Positions 49,901 through 61,432 of a stretch of DNA of 64,000 bases are shown in pieces. The stretch's first letter is position 1; every line of letters begins with the position of its first letter. The translations under genes were made by a program, and so were the position numbers. The stretch lies in assembly GCA_028583405.1 (NCBI GenBank), contig CM053261.1, positions 14,934,783-14,998,782 of the forward strand. The letters are read 5' to 3'. The notes beneath the pieces were generated by a model. That model was not told the DNA's origin. It was given only the letters and a program-made list of their open reading frames with translations, and searched no databases. The stretch is from Pogonophryne albipinna. Its lineage: Eukaryota; Chordata; Actinopteri; Perciformes; Artedidraconidae.

Positions 49901-52900
49901 TGATTCCTTGAGAAATATTGTATCTTTAAAGCTCAAAAGGAAATGAACAAATTGTAGTAGGCAGAGAACTGTGGCCCAGTGCATTCAATCAAATGATGTG
50001 ACCTGGAATTCTGCTACCTCTATCACTTCTTATACAAAAGTGATAGCACTAATGTAATGTCAAATAATACATTATTTTTGTCAAAACTCTAGGCCAAGGT
50101 CTCTAAATGTGCTGCTCACCTCTCCTTAGAGTGAGTGTTAGACAGGGCTGATGAGTCATGCTAGATGGGAATTGGATGAATTGCTTGTTATTACTGTGAG
50201 GATCAGATCAATGGCCACAGCCAAGAAACCGTGGGCATTGTGTTGGCAGAATGCTGGTGTGAAGTGCTGGCCCAATCACATCTGAAGTAGTTCAACAGGA
50301 TGCTCCGTTGAGTGGTTGTGCTTTGAGAAAAATTATTTTCTCTGAACCAAGTATTTCTTATTTTCAACCCAATTTCTCACACTTTGCACATTAGTATGCA
50401 CAGGTTTTAAATCCAAAGAAACAAGGTAGAAGAAAATACTACAAATTAAACAAGCTATGATTATCATATCATACAGTCAGATGGTGCAGCCAGCACCAAA
50501 TAAAAAATTAAACAAATAAAATAAACGACGTATGCTTTTACAGTTGATAGTGAGGAACAATGCACAGTACTGTCTCTTTGTCTTTTTGCTTGCTCTCTGT
50601 CCCAGTGATTTGGAGTTTTTGAGACAGTATCACATTTATAACATTCAACTTGCTGAAGTGCCTGGCAACCCCCGAGCACCTAAACCATTCTCACAGAGTT
50701 TGGAAAACTGTTCAAACTTGAGATTAGCCCTTGGCAAAAAGAAAAACGTGGTTCATTTTATTTCAATTAGGGAACACACACAAAAACATGAGTCAAGTTG
50801 ACTAGTTAGTGGTCTGCAAGGATGGAAAGCACCTTTTGAAATAATATGTTTTTATAGTTGTAGGACAATGTTAATGTGAGTTCAATCCAAACTTCAGCTC
50901 TAAAAGCAAGAACCACCTCGAAAAAACATCAGCAATCCAAGTAGATAAGAAAATACTATTACACACAATGATGATGCTTGTTTTTAGAAGTTATGTAAGT
51001 TATTGTCAGTGTTTTATCAGAGTCAAACTAATGAAACATTATGCCTCAGGCCATTGAGAATGAGGATGTATCAAAACAATGAGAAGCAAAGTCGTGATTC
51101 ATACGCAATAACAGCTGTGTAGAAACATGTTCAGCTAAAATCAGAAATCCAATTGGATCCATTGTAATTATTCAGGGGGAAATAACTTATTTTGTAATAA
51201 TTGAATTCCTGCTTGTTTGAAAAAGTAGGACACAGAACAGTTGCACCATGTAAATGCCCTCTACAAATAGCTCAGTAGACTAAGTATCTATATGTATGTA
51301 TGACTCAAAGTGCTTGATATGTAAAACTTGCCCTTTTCACAACAAGAGCTACACATGTAGGTGAGCTGTGAAGTGCGAGGGAGGGGTATGTGTGATAAAA
51401 GCGGTCTGATGCTGATAACTGGTCCCCGAGTGCTCATCATAGAACAATATTTTCAGCATACCGCTAAGGTTTTCCTGCACATGAATTTACACCGTTGACG
51501 CTGCCCAAATTCATTCCCAAAGCCTTAGGAATCTCAATGAATAATGAAATTGACAGGCCTCATTTGTTTGGTTGTCTGTGTAGCAAAGGCCAAAGCCAGG
51601 CACAACCCTGTGAGGCATAGCCATAATCCCTGGGGATAATACTATTGAGTGCAGTTGAATGGGGTTATCTGTCAGCAAGGACAGACAGATAAGAGATGAC
51701 TGGTATTTGGAGACTTTTTGAATGCCTCGCAGTATAGAACAGGTGGGATGGAAGTTAATCGCCCCTGTATTGAAATGTCAGCGTTTTATGCACAGTACAG
51801 AAGGGGAGGCAGAGGCATCAAGTTAAATGGGATTTTTAACAACCTTTTGAGAATGACCAATTGTTATGGATATTCGTGGTATTGTTTTTAAAGTACTGTA
51901 TTTGAAAAGCAAGAATCACCATACTATGAGCATTTGTTTTATAATGTAGCCACTTTCATACAGAGAGAGTCATACCATGTTTTGAATTTAGTATTGAGAA
52001 CATCCAATAATTTGATGTTGGAATTTTATGTTATTCATAGTGTCCCTCTAGATTAATTAATGTATAACTCTAAACATTTCTAATAGTAAGTTTCAGTTTT
52101 TCACCTAGTTAAGGGAGTTTCCACATTCATTACCGGTCGCCATGTGGTTGATATGAGTGTGTGATGTGTTTTTTGTATTTATGATTGGTTTTCTTGGCTC
52201 TTTCTTTAGAGGCATTGAGGAATATTATAACATGTTGCTCTCTTGTAACAATGGCATAATGCGGCGATTGGCCCAAGAGACAGGCTTGTACAGTAGGAGC
52301 CTTGACCTCTCTGACCTCTGCCTTGCTTCCTTTCTCCCAGTGGCTAATCTCAACATGCTGCCTTTTCATTAGGGAAAAGAGCAGAAATTAACCTCTATCC
52401 TTTCACTTTGTTGCATAATTTTCCTTTTCATTTTTGAATAAGGTCTGACCATAATATATTCAAGCCGTAAGTGTTAGTCCAATGCAATACACGTTTCTAG
52501 AATGATTCTCAGCTTTTGTCTTGGTCAGAGACTATAAGGCTATGCCAATTTAAGGCTTAACAAAGAAATATATATAATTGTATCCAATTTTCCTCCATTC
52601 AAATAATGTTGATAACATGTAACTGAAATAATAATAATCAGCTTTCTTTGTTGTCCAATGGGCAAAGTGTATCCTCAAAGTTGAAAAAAAATTATGTTGA
52701 GCAGTTTTTTCAGCCTATTTTCAGGAAGTAAGTTCACAGGCAGAAGCAAAAAGCTTATGGAAATCCGGTTTTGTCAAGTGATAAATACTATGGGAGCAAA
52801 AGGGCATTTTCCATAAACTTCGGACATGCATAATTCAGTATGACATAAATAACCAGGCCACCCTCCAACTTAGTCAGCACCCTTCAATTATTAAAGTTGT

Positions 52901-53733
52901 GCTTTGCAGAAGAGCACCCCAAGTTCATCAGGATATGATATATACATAGCAGATTATAATGGTTAGAATACTTTTTTAGGTAATCTCTGTAGGAGAATTT
53001 TTGAAGCATCACTTCCAGTTCTGTCATAGATGGCAATAGCCCTTTTGCCCCCACTTAAAGTGCAGACCCCCGGTTATGTTAAGCAAGGGTCAACGGCCAC
53101 CCACTGACACACCTCAGCACCTAATCAACCACACCAATGGCCCCTGTCACTTGACCTTTAGACATTGCATTAAATTACACTGCATCGCATCACATTACTT
53201 CTCCTCACTCGGAGCTGATGGCTATTTTAACTGAGTGTGTATGAAAGACGGTGGCTACACTGTTTCTGTGGTTTCAGAAATAAATGTACACTTAACAATA
53301 TTACTTCCTCTGCTAGGATGGAGCAAATTCGCATTAACAGACTTAATTCACAAGATTGCTTCATTAAGGTGTGGAAACCGTTTTTGACATTGCTGGAGGA
53401 TAATTAATCATTTAATTAAAGAGCTCTGCTGCTGCTTGTATTTGACTTACTCTAGACTGCGTAATTCTTAATTTTGTCTGGTGTTTGGCAATCCATCCCC
53501 ATTTATTTTGATTTCTCTTTTCCTCCTTTCTGTATATTGTTTGTGTCGGTAGTGGGTTACCCTTGGCCTTTTTGTTTATGTCTACGATGCTGTCGTCTGG
53601 CAGCTTTAGACTATTCTCAGAAATTGTCAATGCAATACCAAGCTTTTCTTTCTTTTCTTTTTTTTTCTCTTGTACGCCATGTAAAGATTTTGGGTACCTA
53701 TTTACGGTATATTGTGTATGTCTTTGCTTTATT
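46927..53733. other. intron stretch, nothing recognised
   Basis: About 6.8 kb of AT-rich DNA between the SINE and the second copy of the 190-bp repeat. Open frames are short and unlike any protein I know. Conserved regulatory elements could be present but cannot be seen without comparison to other fish. Confidence 0.5.
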
Positions 53734-53924
53734 GTGGTTATATCCCTTGGAGCTTTGGAAAAAGTGGACAACCCAAAACAAAACTGAGGTTATGGTCAGT
53801 ATATCGTCCTCTACCAACCTGACTGAGAACTGAGCACAGCAGCGGTAATTTGAATAGCAGTTACCTTTCTTAAAGGGTAGGCTTCCACATAATCCAAGCG
53901 TAGCAATTTGGGTCAAAGCAATCT
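53734..53924. repeat. 191-bp dispersed repeat, copy 2
   Basis: Second copy of the segment at 46281-46469, 7.45 kb away in the same orientation, with scattered substitutions and small indels. It lies about 350 bp from the astrotactin exon. Confidence 0.9.
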
Positions 53925-54276
53925 TCAAAATAAAGTATTAAAAATACAAAAAAACAATATTACTTGTAGAATACAGGATTCCTATCTTTACCAGAGTGAT
54001 GTAATGGCGTGCACAAACTGCTGATTTCTGACTAAATGTAAGCAGGACATGCTGTGCTATCAAGAACACGGTTGAGCTGGCCGGAGCCAAAGTGAACTGC
54101 CGGGCCATCTGGGGAGCTGGCACTGAGAGCCTCCACGGAAGCACAAATCATCCTCTCAGAAACAACCACTGAGCAAAACAGATTTCCTGTGACAACTACA
54201 TCATGCTGTTAATCTCACAGCTATCACATTAATCCTCATGGTTAATTGTTTTTCAATCAAAAAGTATTTAACCTAC

Positions 54277-54700
54277 CTCGTATTTCGAAATTATGTTTAA
54301 TCTCATTCTCTTTGCACGTCATGTCTGTGTGCCCTCCGATGTTAACCCCGTAGTCCTCTTGGAACTTCCCGTCACTCAGCTTGTTGTGGAGCTGGTTTGG
54401 CGTGGAGTTAAGGGAGTGTCCACATTGGTCATCGTCATCGCAGTCGTAGTCATCAAGAATGGGGGTCTCCCGGATGGGCATACCGATGACGGAGTTCCCG
54501 TGCTGGTGTGCGTTTCGAGAGCCCCGGTAGCTGTCTCTGCCCTGGGGTCCCAGTAGAACAGAGGGGATGTAGTGGATCTCATGGGTGGCCTCGGTGCTGG
54601 CGCTCTTCTGTGGGATACGGCGGCGCTTGCACCACCGGTGGCGCGTATACAGGACGAGGGTGAAGAGGAGAATAAGGAGGAGGAGAGCAATGAGGCCTCC
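54277..54700 (-). CDS. astn2: astrotactin-2-like internal exon (first TM helix and cytoplasmic loop)
   Basis: On the minus strand a pyrimidine-rich acceptor (ctcttatccag) precedes 54700 and a donor gtaggt follows 54277. The 424-bp exon starts in phase 0 and ends with one base of the next codon, matching the downstream exon at 34396. Residues 1-18 ([18 protein letters not shown]) form a membrane helix followed by the basic stop-transfer segment RHRWCKRRR. Then come the family signatures [48 protein letters not shown] and an acidic cluster. These agree with what I recall of human ASTN2 (ILDDYDC). The later part (residues about 95-141) is lineage-specific. Upstream exons with the signal peptide and later EGF, MACPF and fibronectin exons are outside the window or unseen. 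Confidence 0.9.
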
Positions 54701-54737
54701 CTGGATAAGAGAACAAGAGAGAAAGAGAATTAGAAAG

Positions 54738-55048
54738 GAAGCACACAAGAAAAAAAAAAAGCTTAATTGGTCATTTCAGATTTTACACAACAATACAAAC
54801 ACCATACACCTATAACAACGATTGCTCCAGTGTCATTTATATTAGTTTGAATGGCAATGAGCACCAATGGCCAGCTATTGAAATATAAGGGAAGCACGCA
54901 AGATAACAAAATGCTTATGATCACACTTAATTGGTAATGACGATATTTCAGATTGTACACAATACAAACACCTATAACAATAACGATTGCTCCAGTGTCA
55001 CTTATATTAGGTTGAATGGCAATGAGCACCAATTGCTAGCTATTGAAA
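54738..55048. repeat. diverged tandem duplication beside the astrotactin exon
   Basis: Copies at 54738-54883 and 54891-55048 share gaagcac(a/g)caag, cttaattgg, cgattgctccagtgtca, gaatggcaatgagcacca and gctattgaaa. The offset grows from 153 to 165 bp through small insertions. The array starts 38 bp upstream of the exon acceptor. Confidence 0.88.
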
Positions 55049-58000
55049 GAGTTCTAGCACTTCATTACGTGGTTAGTTCTCCAAATAACAAGAGGCAGGT
55101 ACAATCAGAGACCAAATAATGTGTTCCTTTGCTGCTGACACGTGCATTGTGTAAGTAGAAAAGTATGTATCACTTGAAAATGGAGTAGGCACAAAAATAA
55201 GGCCAAACTAGTAGATTCTTCTTTATGAAGGAGAGGTTTTCAAACTGTGTGCTTAACATCAAACAAAGTGAAACAACTGTGCCACAAACACCCCTTGTAT
55301 CCACACATATATATCATACAGTATGTAAAACCTTTACGAATGCATCGTGTTACTACTGTTAGAATAATGTGTCTTGCTCTAATTTGGATGATTTGATTGA
55401 AATGACTGTACAGGAGATAACTTACCATTTTAAACGTATATACATGCAGGCAAACATCATAAACACAATCATAACCAAGAAAATCACGACAGCTTATGAC
55501 AGCAAATGATTATATGGAAAGGCTATACAAGTAGCGATTGTATCACATTGTGGGTTTCTGTTATCGTGTCCACTCTCCGTCTATATAGTTGCTCTCATGC
55601 ACATAAATGAATCAGAAATCCTTTTCTTTGTAGAAAACTGCTGCAACTGGACTCCTATCTTCAGAGTGTCACACACACCAATGCACCAGGGATGCACCTT
55701 TCTTTTTCTCCTATGGTCCTTTCTCCTTCTTTTTTGTTGTCATGTAAATGCACCAGAGCATCACATTTATCCACGGTTCATTGGATATCTCACCATCACA
55801 GAAAGATCAAACACCCTGCCATACATGCTGCGACTGGATGATAAGGTAAATCCATATGGACATGCTGGAAAGACAGGGAGGCCATGACTTATTCTTTGAT
55901 TTTTCTACAATGACAAGCCAATAGGTGAGACGAAGTGTTTGATTCAGCAGGACACGACGACCTGAAGGCGATATATATTCGCATTGTCAAAAAGAAAATG
56001 CAAGGTCAGCGCTTTTGTGTGACATATTTAAAGATGTGGTGATATTCACAAAAGTGCACACGGATGCCCATATGAATACAGAGCGTGAACATAGAGAACA
56101 GTACATACACAAACAGCACACACGTACACAAATAAACTCAAGACAGAATAATGAATACAATCTTAAAGGGGTCATTCATCACAACATTTAAAATTCCATC
56201 TTCATGAAGAAACACAAACCCCTTTGAAATGATAACTCATGCACTGCTGGGTGTCCATAAATCAAACAATGCTGAGAGGGGAGGGGCGCAGAGAGCACCG
56301 GTGCCACGGACAGACTTGTTCATTAATCTCCAACAGGATGGCAGCTTTGCAGAAATGCAGTCCCGCAAACTCCTCTTTGTTTGCACTTTTACATAAATTC
56401 CCCTGAAGAATGGCTAAAACATATGAAGGCTAATGTTTCATTTTAGCAACAAAGTGATAATGGAGTGACATTGTATGACTCTGCAGTACCACTGAGAGAG
56501 ACTGCAATGAAAAACAATAAAGTGTGGAAATCTCTGTTCCAAGAAGCCATTTTATCAGCCATAAATGTAAGACATAAATATGTTCAGTAGCTAGGCAATG
56601 TCTTTGATCATCTGAACACTGCTGTAACACGGCAGTTGTCACTGGATACTAAAGAGGAAATTGTCCATTTGTCATGGAAATGTCAAGTAATTATTCCTTT
56701 TACAATGACACCATGCACTGCCAGGACACACTTGACATTTCAAACCTTAATTATCCTCCGTTTGAATTGGAATACTGCAGATTTGGTGCACAAGTACAGT
56801 TACAGTATAGACAGTCTAAAGGTTTTACAGTCCTACTAAAAAGCTATATATATCTCATGTCAGCTTTTGCCGTTTCATATTTTTGTTGATTTGACTGTCA
56901 CATCAGCTTGCTCAAAATACTCTCAAATTCCCTTTCCTGTATCATGTCACAATGTGTTCCTTCACGCTTCCCATTGTTCTCGCTTTGTGTTCTCTCTCCT
57001 TCTCGATTACTGTGCGTCCCTCCGTCTCCATTACCCTTCATGATCAGTGATCACATCTTTCTTCCACTCTTCAGTACAATTGCCATATAAATGTACAGTG
57101 GCAGATGTAGCCATGAGGGAAAATGGGTTTTCTGTTCATCCTCAGGCCTCACAAATCCCTGCTGCTTTATTCCTAAGTGACTTCACAGGAAGGAGGGTGG
57201 CTGGAAACCCCATGATACCACTCAGTTCTATAGTGTAGGTTTACTTCTGCCAGTAATTATTTTCCTTACTTTGCATTCTTTTTTTTCCTCAATAACACTC
57301 ATGTCCCATCTGAATCACATTATTATTTTATTTTGCCTTTTGTTCTTTCTCTGCGTCCATTCTCCTGTTAATGTTTTTCCTGTTGTGCCTGCCTTTTACC
57401 TCTCATGTTCTTCCCCATGTTCCTCTCCTCTGTGGATCATGTTGCCCCTTTCCTTTCATCATTCCCTGCCAGGCTCACTTGCAATGCTTTCATCCCTTTT
57501 CACTTGCTTTTTATCCTCAGTCTTTTACAGATTGGATGTAGAGTTTGGCGACGAACGCCTGCAATGAATTATTCAGCACATTATCTCTCCTTATTTTAAC
57601 TGACATAATACCAGCAAATTCCTCGGATTAAGCTATTACCTTGGTTTAGCCGTGACAGTCATCTTAAAGGAAGGAGCAGGACAGAAGCATGTTTGTACTT
57701 TGTGTTGGAGCATATAATAACCAGTGATATTCATAAAGATATTGGCTGAGTGCATGACCTCTGAATGAATCTGGAAAGCAGAGGAAAAATCTATGAAAGT
57801 CTAACATTAAGGGAAAAAATATTCTTATAAATATTAAATCATGCTGCCACTGGGGCATGTTTACAGCACTGGACTTATTATAGTAGTTACCTTATTTCAT
57901 AAAGCTCTGCAAAAAAACAAAATCCCTGGATTAGAAAATGTGAGCATAATACATTCTAGTAATTTTGTTACTTCCAAGAAAAAACACATTAGATTAAAAG

Positions 58001-59657
58001 ATAACCCAATATGTGAAAGCAATGAACATAATGTGTCCAGATGGCTGGCTTAGACAACAATGTAGTTAACATCGCGTCCAGAATTATTATTTGTTGTGTG
58101 GCTGTGTTACTAAGACAGACATGTTAATGTCTATACAGTAACCTTAACATCACCACAGGCCCAGTAGAAACGTTTCAGTGTAGCTGTTCATGTTCAGGGA
58201 TAATGAAAACCTGCAGAAGTGTATTTGCTCAACAGTAACATATTACATCGGCACTTGGAAGTGGGGACTCCAGATATTTGGTGTTAATCTCACTAGTTTA
58301 AGTAACAGAGAGTCATGACATGATAAACTCCCACCAATACCTCATTAAGACTATATCGCTGAGTTTGATAGAAGTGAATGTGAATTAAAGATATTCCATG
58401 ACTAATGATAATCAGACTGTTGTGTGTAATGTAAGAACATGAAAGGTTAGGGTTTTATTATGCTTTGGAATAAGCCATACATAAATGTCAACATTTCAGC
58501 TGTCACTGTTTAAAACTCATTAATACAAGCCTGAAGCTTGTACTTATACATATAACTTGACTTATTTGCATAATCTATTTCCCGTGCAATTTCCTGCTCG
58601 TTATTAAACTTTACTTTTTTACGAATGATGAAAACAATATGATACGTACTTTTAAATTAATTAATGTTAAGCAAGGTGGTCTAGCTTGCTTGAAATATGC
58701 TCAACTTTGACTTTGAACATGTAGCAACATCTTGATTGTGTTTGTGTTGTTGTTTTGCTCCAACATTCTTTCAGCACATTTCTAATGTTGTGTCTAATCT
58801 CAGCAATGTGACAATAATTTTGATGACATTTATTCTGTTGCAGACAGAAATAGCACTGTCACCATGGATCTCTAAGATGTGTCACCTCATTTTTGCGCAT
58901 TCATAGAAAAGAGCAGATGTCTAGCCCGATGCATGACAGAATTTAATATTCAAAACATAAGTTAGCGGTGTCATTATGTATTATAAATACAATGCTAACT
59001 GCACAAGCACGTAGCCATGAAGAGATAATGTATATTCAGATGACATCCTAAATAAAATGATTGCATAATGAAAATGCACATGACTAGAATTGAGATTAAG
59101 CACAAGGACATTAAGCACATTGTTGTTGGTACCAATTATCAAATAAATGATATCAAAAATATAATGAATTTACTACAGTTGTGGTGTATTTCTATTGTTA
59201 ATGTCAGAATTAATATATGGTTGTCACATGTTTCTGTCCTTTGTTGTTTCAGGCAGATAAAACAGTTTGAGGATTTAAAAAAAGAAAGAAAAATGTTACA
59301 GTATATTGTTGATACATTTATGATCATCGGTTAAACCACTACAGTGGATAGAAAACATAATTATTCCATTGTATAGTATGAATACTTTAGCACAACCGGG
59401 TCTCTTGTGATCCTAAGTGTCTCTGTGCATCAAAACAACACGACTCGGAGCAAACACATCCAACACATGCTCTGTGGTTTAGCCACCATCTGTGCACAGT
59501 GGAGGCTGGAGCTCACTGAACCATGGTTACCATCCACTTCCTGCTCCAAGGGAAGAATGGACCATGGCAATCGTTATTGTTTAGAGCAAATGCTCCTGTG
59601 AAAAAGCCACATGCTGAATTCAGATAGTCAAACAGAAACTACAATAACATATGACTT
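55049..59657. other. intron stretch, nothing recognised
   Basis: AT-rich DNA upstream of the astrotactin exon. A segment near 57101-57126 (cagatgtagccatgaggg) is shared with 40863-40888. No exon, RNA gene or element was recognised. Confidence 0.5.
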
Positions 59658-60164
59658 GCATGTACCAGTGTTTCCCACACATAGACTATACTTGGGCGGG
59701 CCGCCCAGGTATATTAATGGCCGCCCAGGTATATTAATGGCCGCCCAAGTATATTTCGCGACCTATTTCTTTTTTTTTTTCTTTTAATATTATTTTTTTT
59801 TTGTATTCGTCCGTGATCACGATGCCATCTGCGATCGATTTACTTGTGGACAATGATCCCTCGCTCTACGCCTCCTGTACCTAATCCCTGACTTTCCCGA
59901 TGGCCTGGCATGTTAAGTGGCCTGCCTCACACAGGGTGACTGGCTGTCCACATGATGTGGCCTGCCGACATGGCCGCTGTCATACAGATCATAAATCAAA
60001 GCCCTTGATTGGTCTGTGTGTGTCATTCAAGCTCGGGATAACCTCAGCTCAGGTGAGGTAAAGGACTCTGAGTGTTTAGATAGTTAACTTAGACTAATTT
60101 CTCAGTGGGTCTCAAACGGTTTGGTCACCATTTATGTAAACACATATTTCCATTTAAGGGGGTA

Positions 60165-61028
60165 GTGATTAGTAAATTGGACTAAGGATTGCACCACTGC
60201 TTTTTGCAGATGATGTGGTTCTGATGGCTTCATCGGTCTGCGACCTTCAGCACTCACTGGATCGGTTCACAACCGAGTGTGAAGTGGCTGGGATGAGGAT
60301 CAGCACCTCCAAATCTGAGGCCATGGTTCTCAGCAGGAAACCGATGGACTGTCCACTCCAAGTAGGGAATGAGTCCTTACCCCAAGTGAAGGAGTTCAAG
60401 TATCTCGGGGTCTTGTTCTCGAGTGAGGGAACAATGGAGCGTGAGATGGGCCGGAGAATCGGAGCAGCGGGAGCGGTACTGCAGTCGCTTTACCGCACCG
60501 TTGTGACGAAAAGAGAGCTGAGCCAGAAGGCAAAGCTCTCTGTCTACCGGGCCATTTTCGTTCCTACCCTCACCTATGGTCATGAAAGATGGGTCATGAC
60601 CGAAAGAACGAGATTGCGGATACAAGCGGCCGAGATGGGTTTTCTCCGCAGGGTGGCTGGTGTCTCCCTTAGGGATAAGGTGAGAAGTTCAGTCATCCGG
60701 GAGGGACTCTGAGTTGAACCGCTCCTCCTTCGCGTCGAAAGGAGCCAGTTGAGGTGGTTCGGGCACCTAGTTAGGATGCCACCTGGGCTCCTCCCTAGGG
60801 AGGTGTTCCAGGCACGTCCAGCTGGGAAGAGACCAAGGGGTAGACCTAGGACCAGGTGGAGGGATTATATCTCTTCGCTGGCCTGGGAGCGCCTTGGGAT
60901 CCCCCAGTCAGAGCTGGTTGATGTGGCCAGGGAAAGGAAAGTTTGGGGCTCTCTGCTGGAACTGCTACCCCCGCGACCCGACCACGGATAAGCGGGAGAA
61001 GATGGATGGATGGATGGTGATTAGTAAA
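60165..61028 (+). mobile_element. Rex3-like (RTE clade) LINE, 5'-truncated, 12-bp target duplication
   Basis: Insert 60177-61016 (840 bp). The duplication gtgattagtaaa is perfect at 60165-60176 and 61017-61028. It ends in a (GATG)n tail after ggataagcgggagaag, as fish RTE/Rex3 copies do. It is antisense to the astrotactin gene. Confidence 0.92.
60192..60991 (+). pseudogene. Rex3-like reverse transcriptase C-terminus with one stop
   Basis: It begins just at the RT catalytic motif (LFADDVVLMA) and runs to the C-terminus: FTTECEVAGMRISTSKSEAM, VKEFKYLGVLFSSEG, VYRAIFVPTLTYGHERWVMT, RIQAAEMGFLRRVAGVSLRD, then QLRWFGHLVRMP, RPRGRPRTRWRDYI and ending at 60991. A single in-frame TGA at 60710-60712 interrupts an otherwise continuous frame. 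The endonuclease and first RT motifs are missing through 5' truncation. Retention of FADD is a remnant; the copy is inactive. Confidence 0.9.
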
Positions 61029-61432
61029 ATATGCATGAATAAAAAATAAAAAAGTTAACTAGGTGAAAAAAGGTAAGATAAACTTTTAAAACTTGTTGAG
61101 AGCTAAAACTAGTCTTTGCTGCTGCCTCAAAGAGGAGCAGGGGGGAGAGGAGGGAGAGATGAGATGCTGGTTCAGGAGCACAGACACACTCACAACTACA
61201 TGTATAAATGAACCAAAAATAAATAAATCAGTGTTTTTCATATTGGATATGGTATGTTATTGGTTATGGCCATGATTTTATGATTATTGCAATGTATACA
61301 GTTATGTTTAATATAGGTGTTCCCATAGATCTAGTCTCTTTATTTTCCCCTCAAAATGCACCAGATTGATGCATTTAACTCCAAAACTTAAAAAATGTTT
61401 ACCGGGGGAGCATGCCCACAGACCCCCTAGAT

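Larger units (their letters stand above)
34397..54276 (-). other. astrotactin intron, 19,880 bp
   Basis: Bounded on the minus strand by the donor gtaggt after 54277 and the acceptor ending in ag before 34396; the phase is 1 at both sides. It contains the SINE copies, the 147-bp palindromic tandem array, the nested LINEs and the paired 190-bp repeats listed separately. The parts 34397-35984, 36241-38814, 39431-41887, 44698-46280 and 46927-53733 show no recognisable feature beyond the items listed, and no other ORF there looks real. Confidence 0.75.
59658..61432. mobile_element. hAT-type element (CAGTGTTTCCCACA end), split by two insertions
   Basis: The left end at 59666 reads CAGTGTTTCCCACACATAG, a typical hAT terminus. 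Beside it is a 21-bp direct repeat (ccgcccaggtatattaatgg, 59701-59740). The body is interrupted by the Rex3-like LINE (60177-61016) and continues to about 61432, where a second hAT begins. The matching right terminus (ending gggaaacactg) is not in the window, so it probably lies beyond 64000; the candidate left target flank is gcatgtac. Confidence 0.6.

Noticed and set aside
34397..54276. TRIM32 or a mir-488 hairpin, known intronic residents of mammalian astrotactin genes
   Set aside because: No long TRIM-type ORF and no recognisable mir-488 arm was seen in the intron on either strand.
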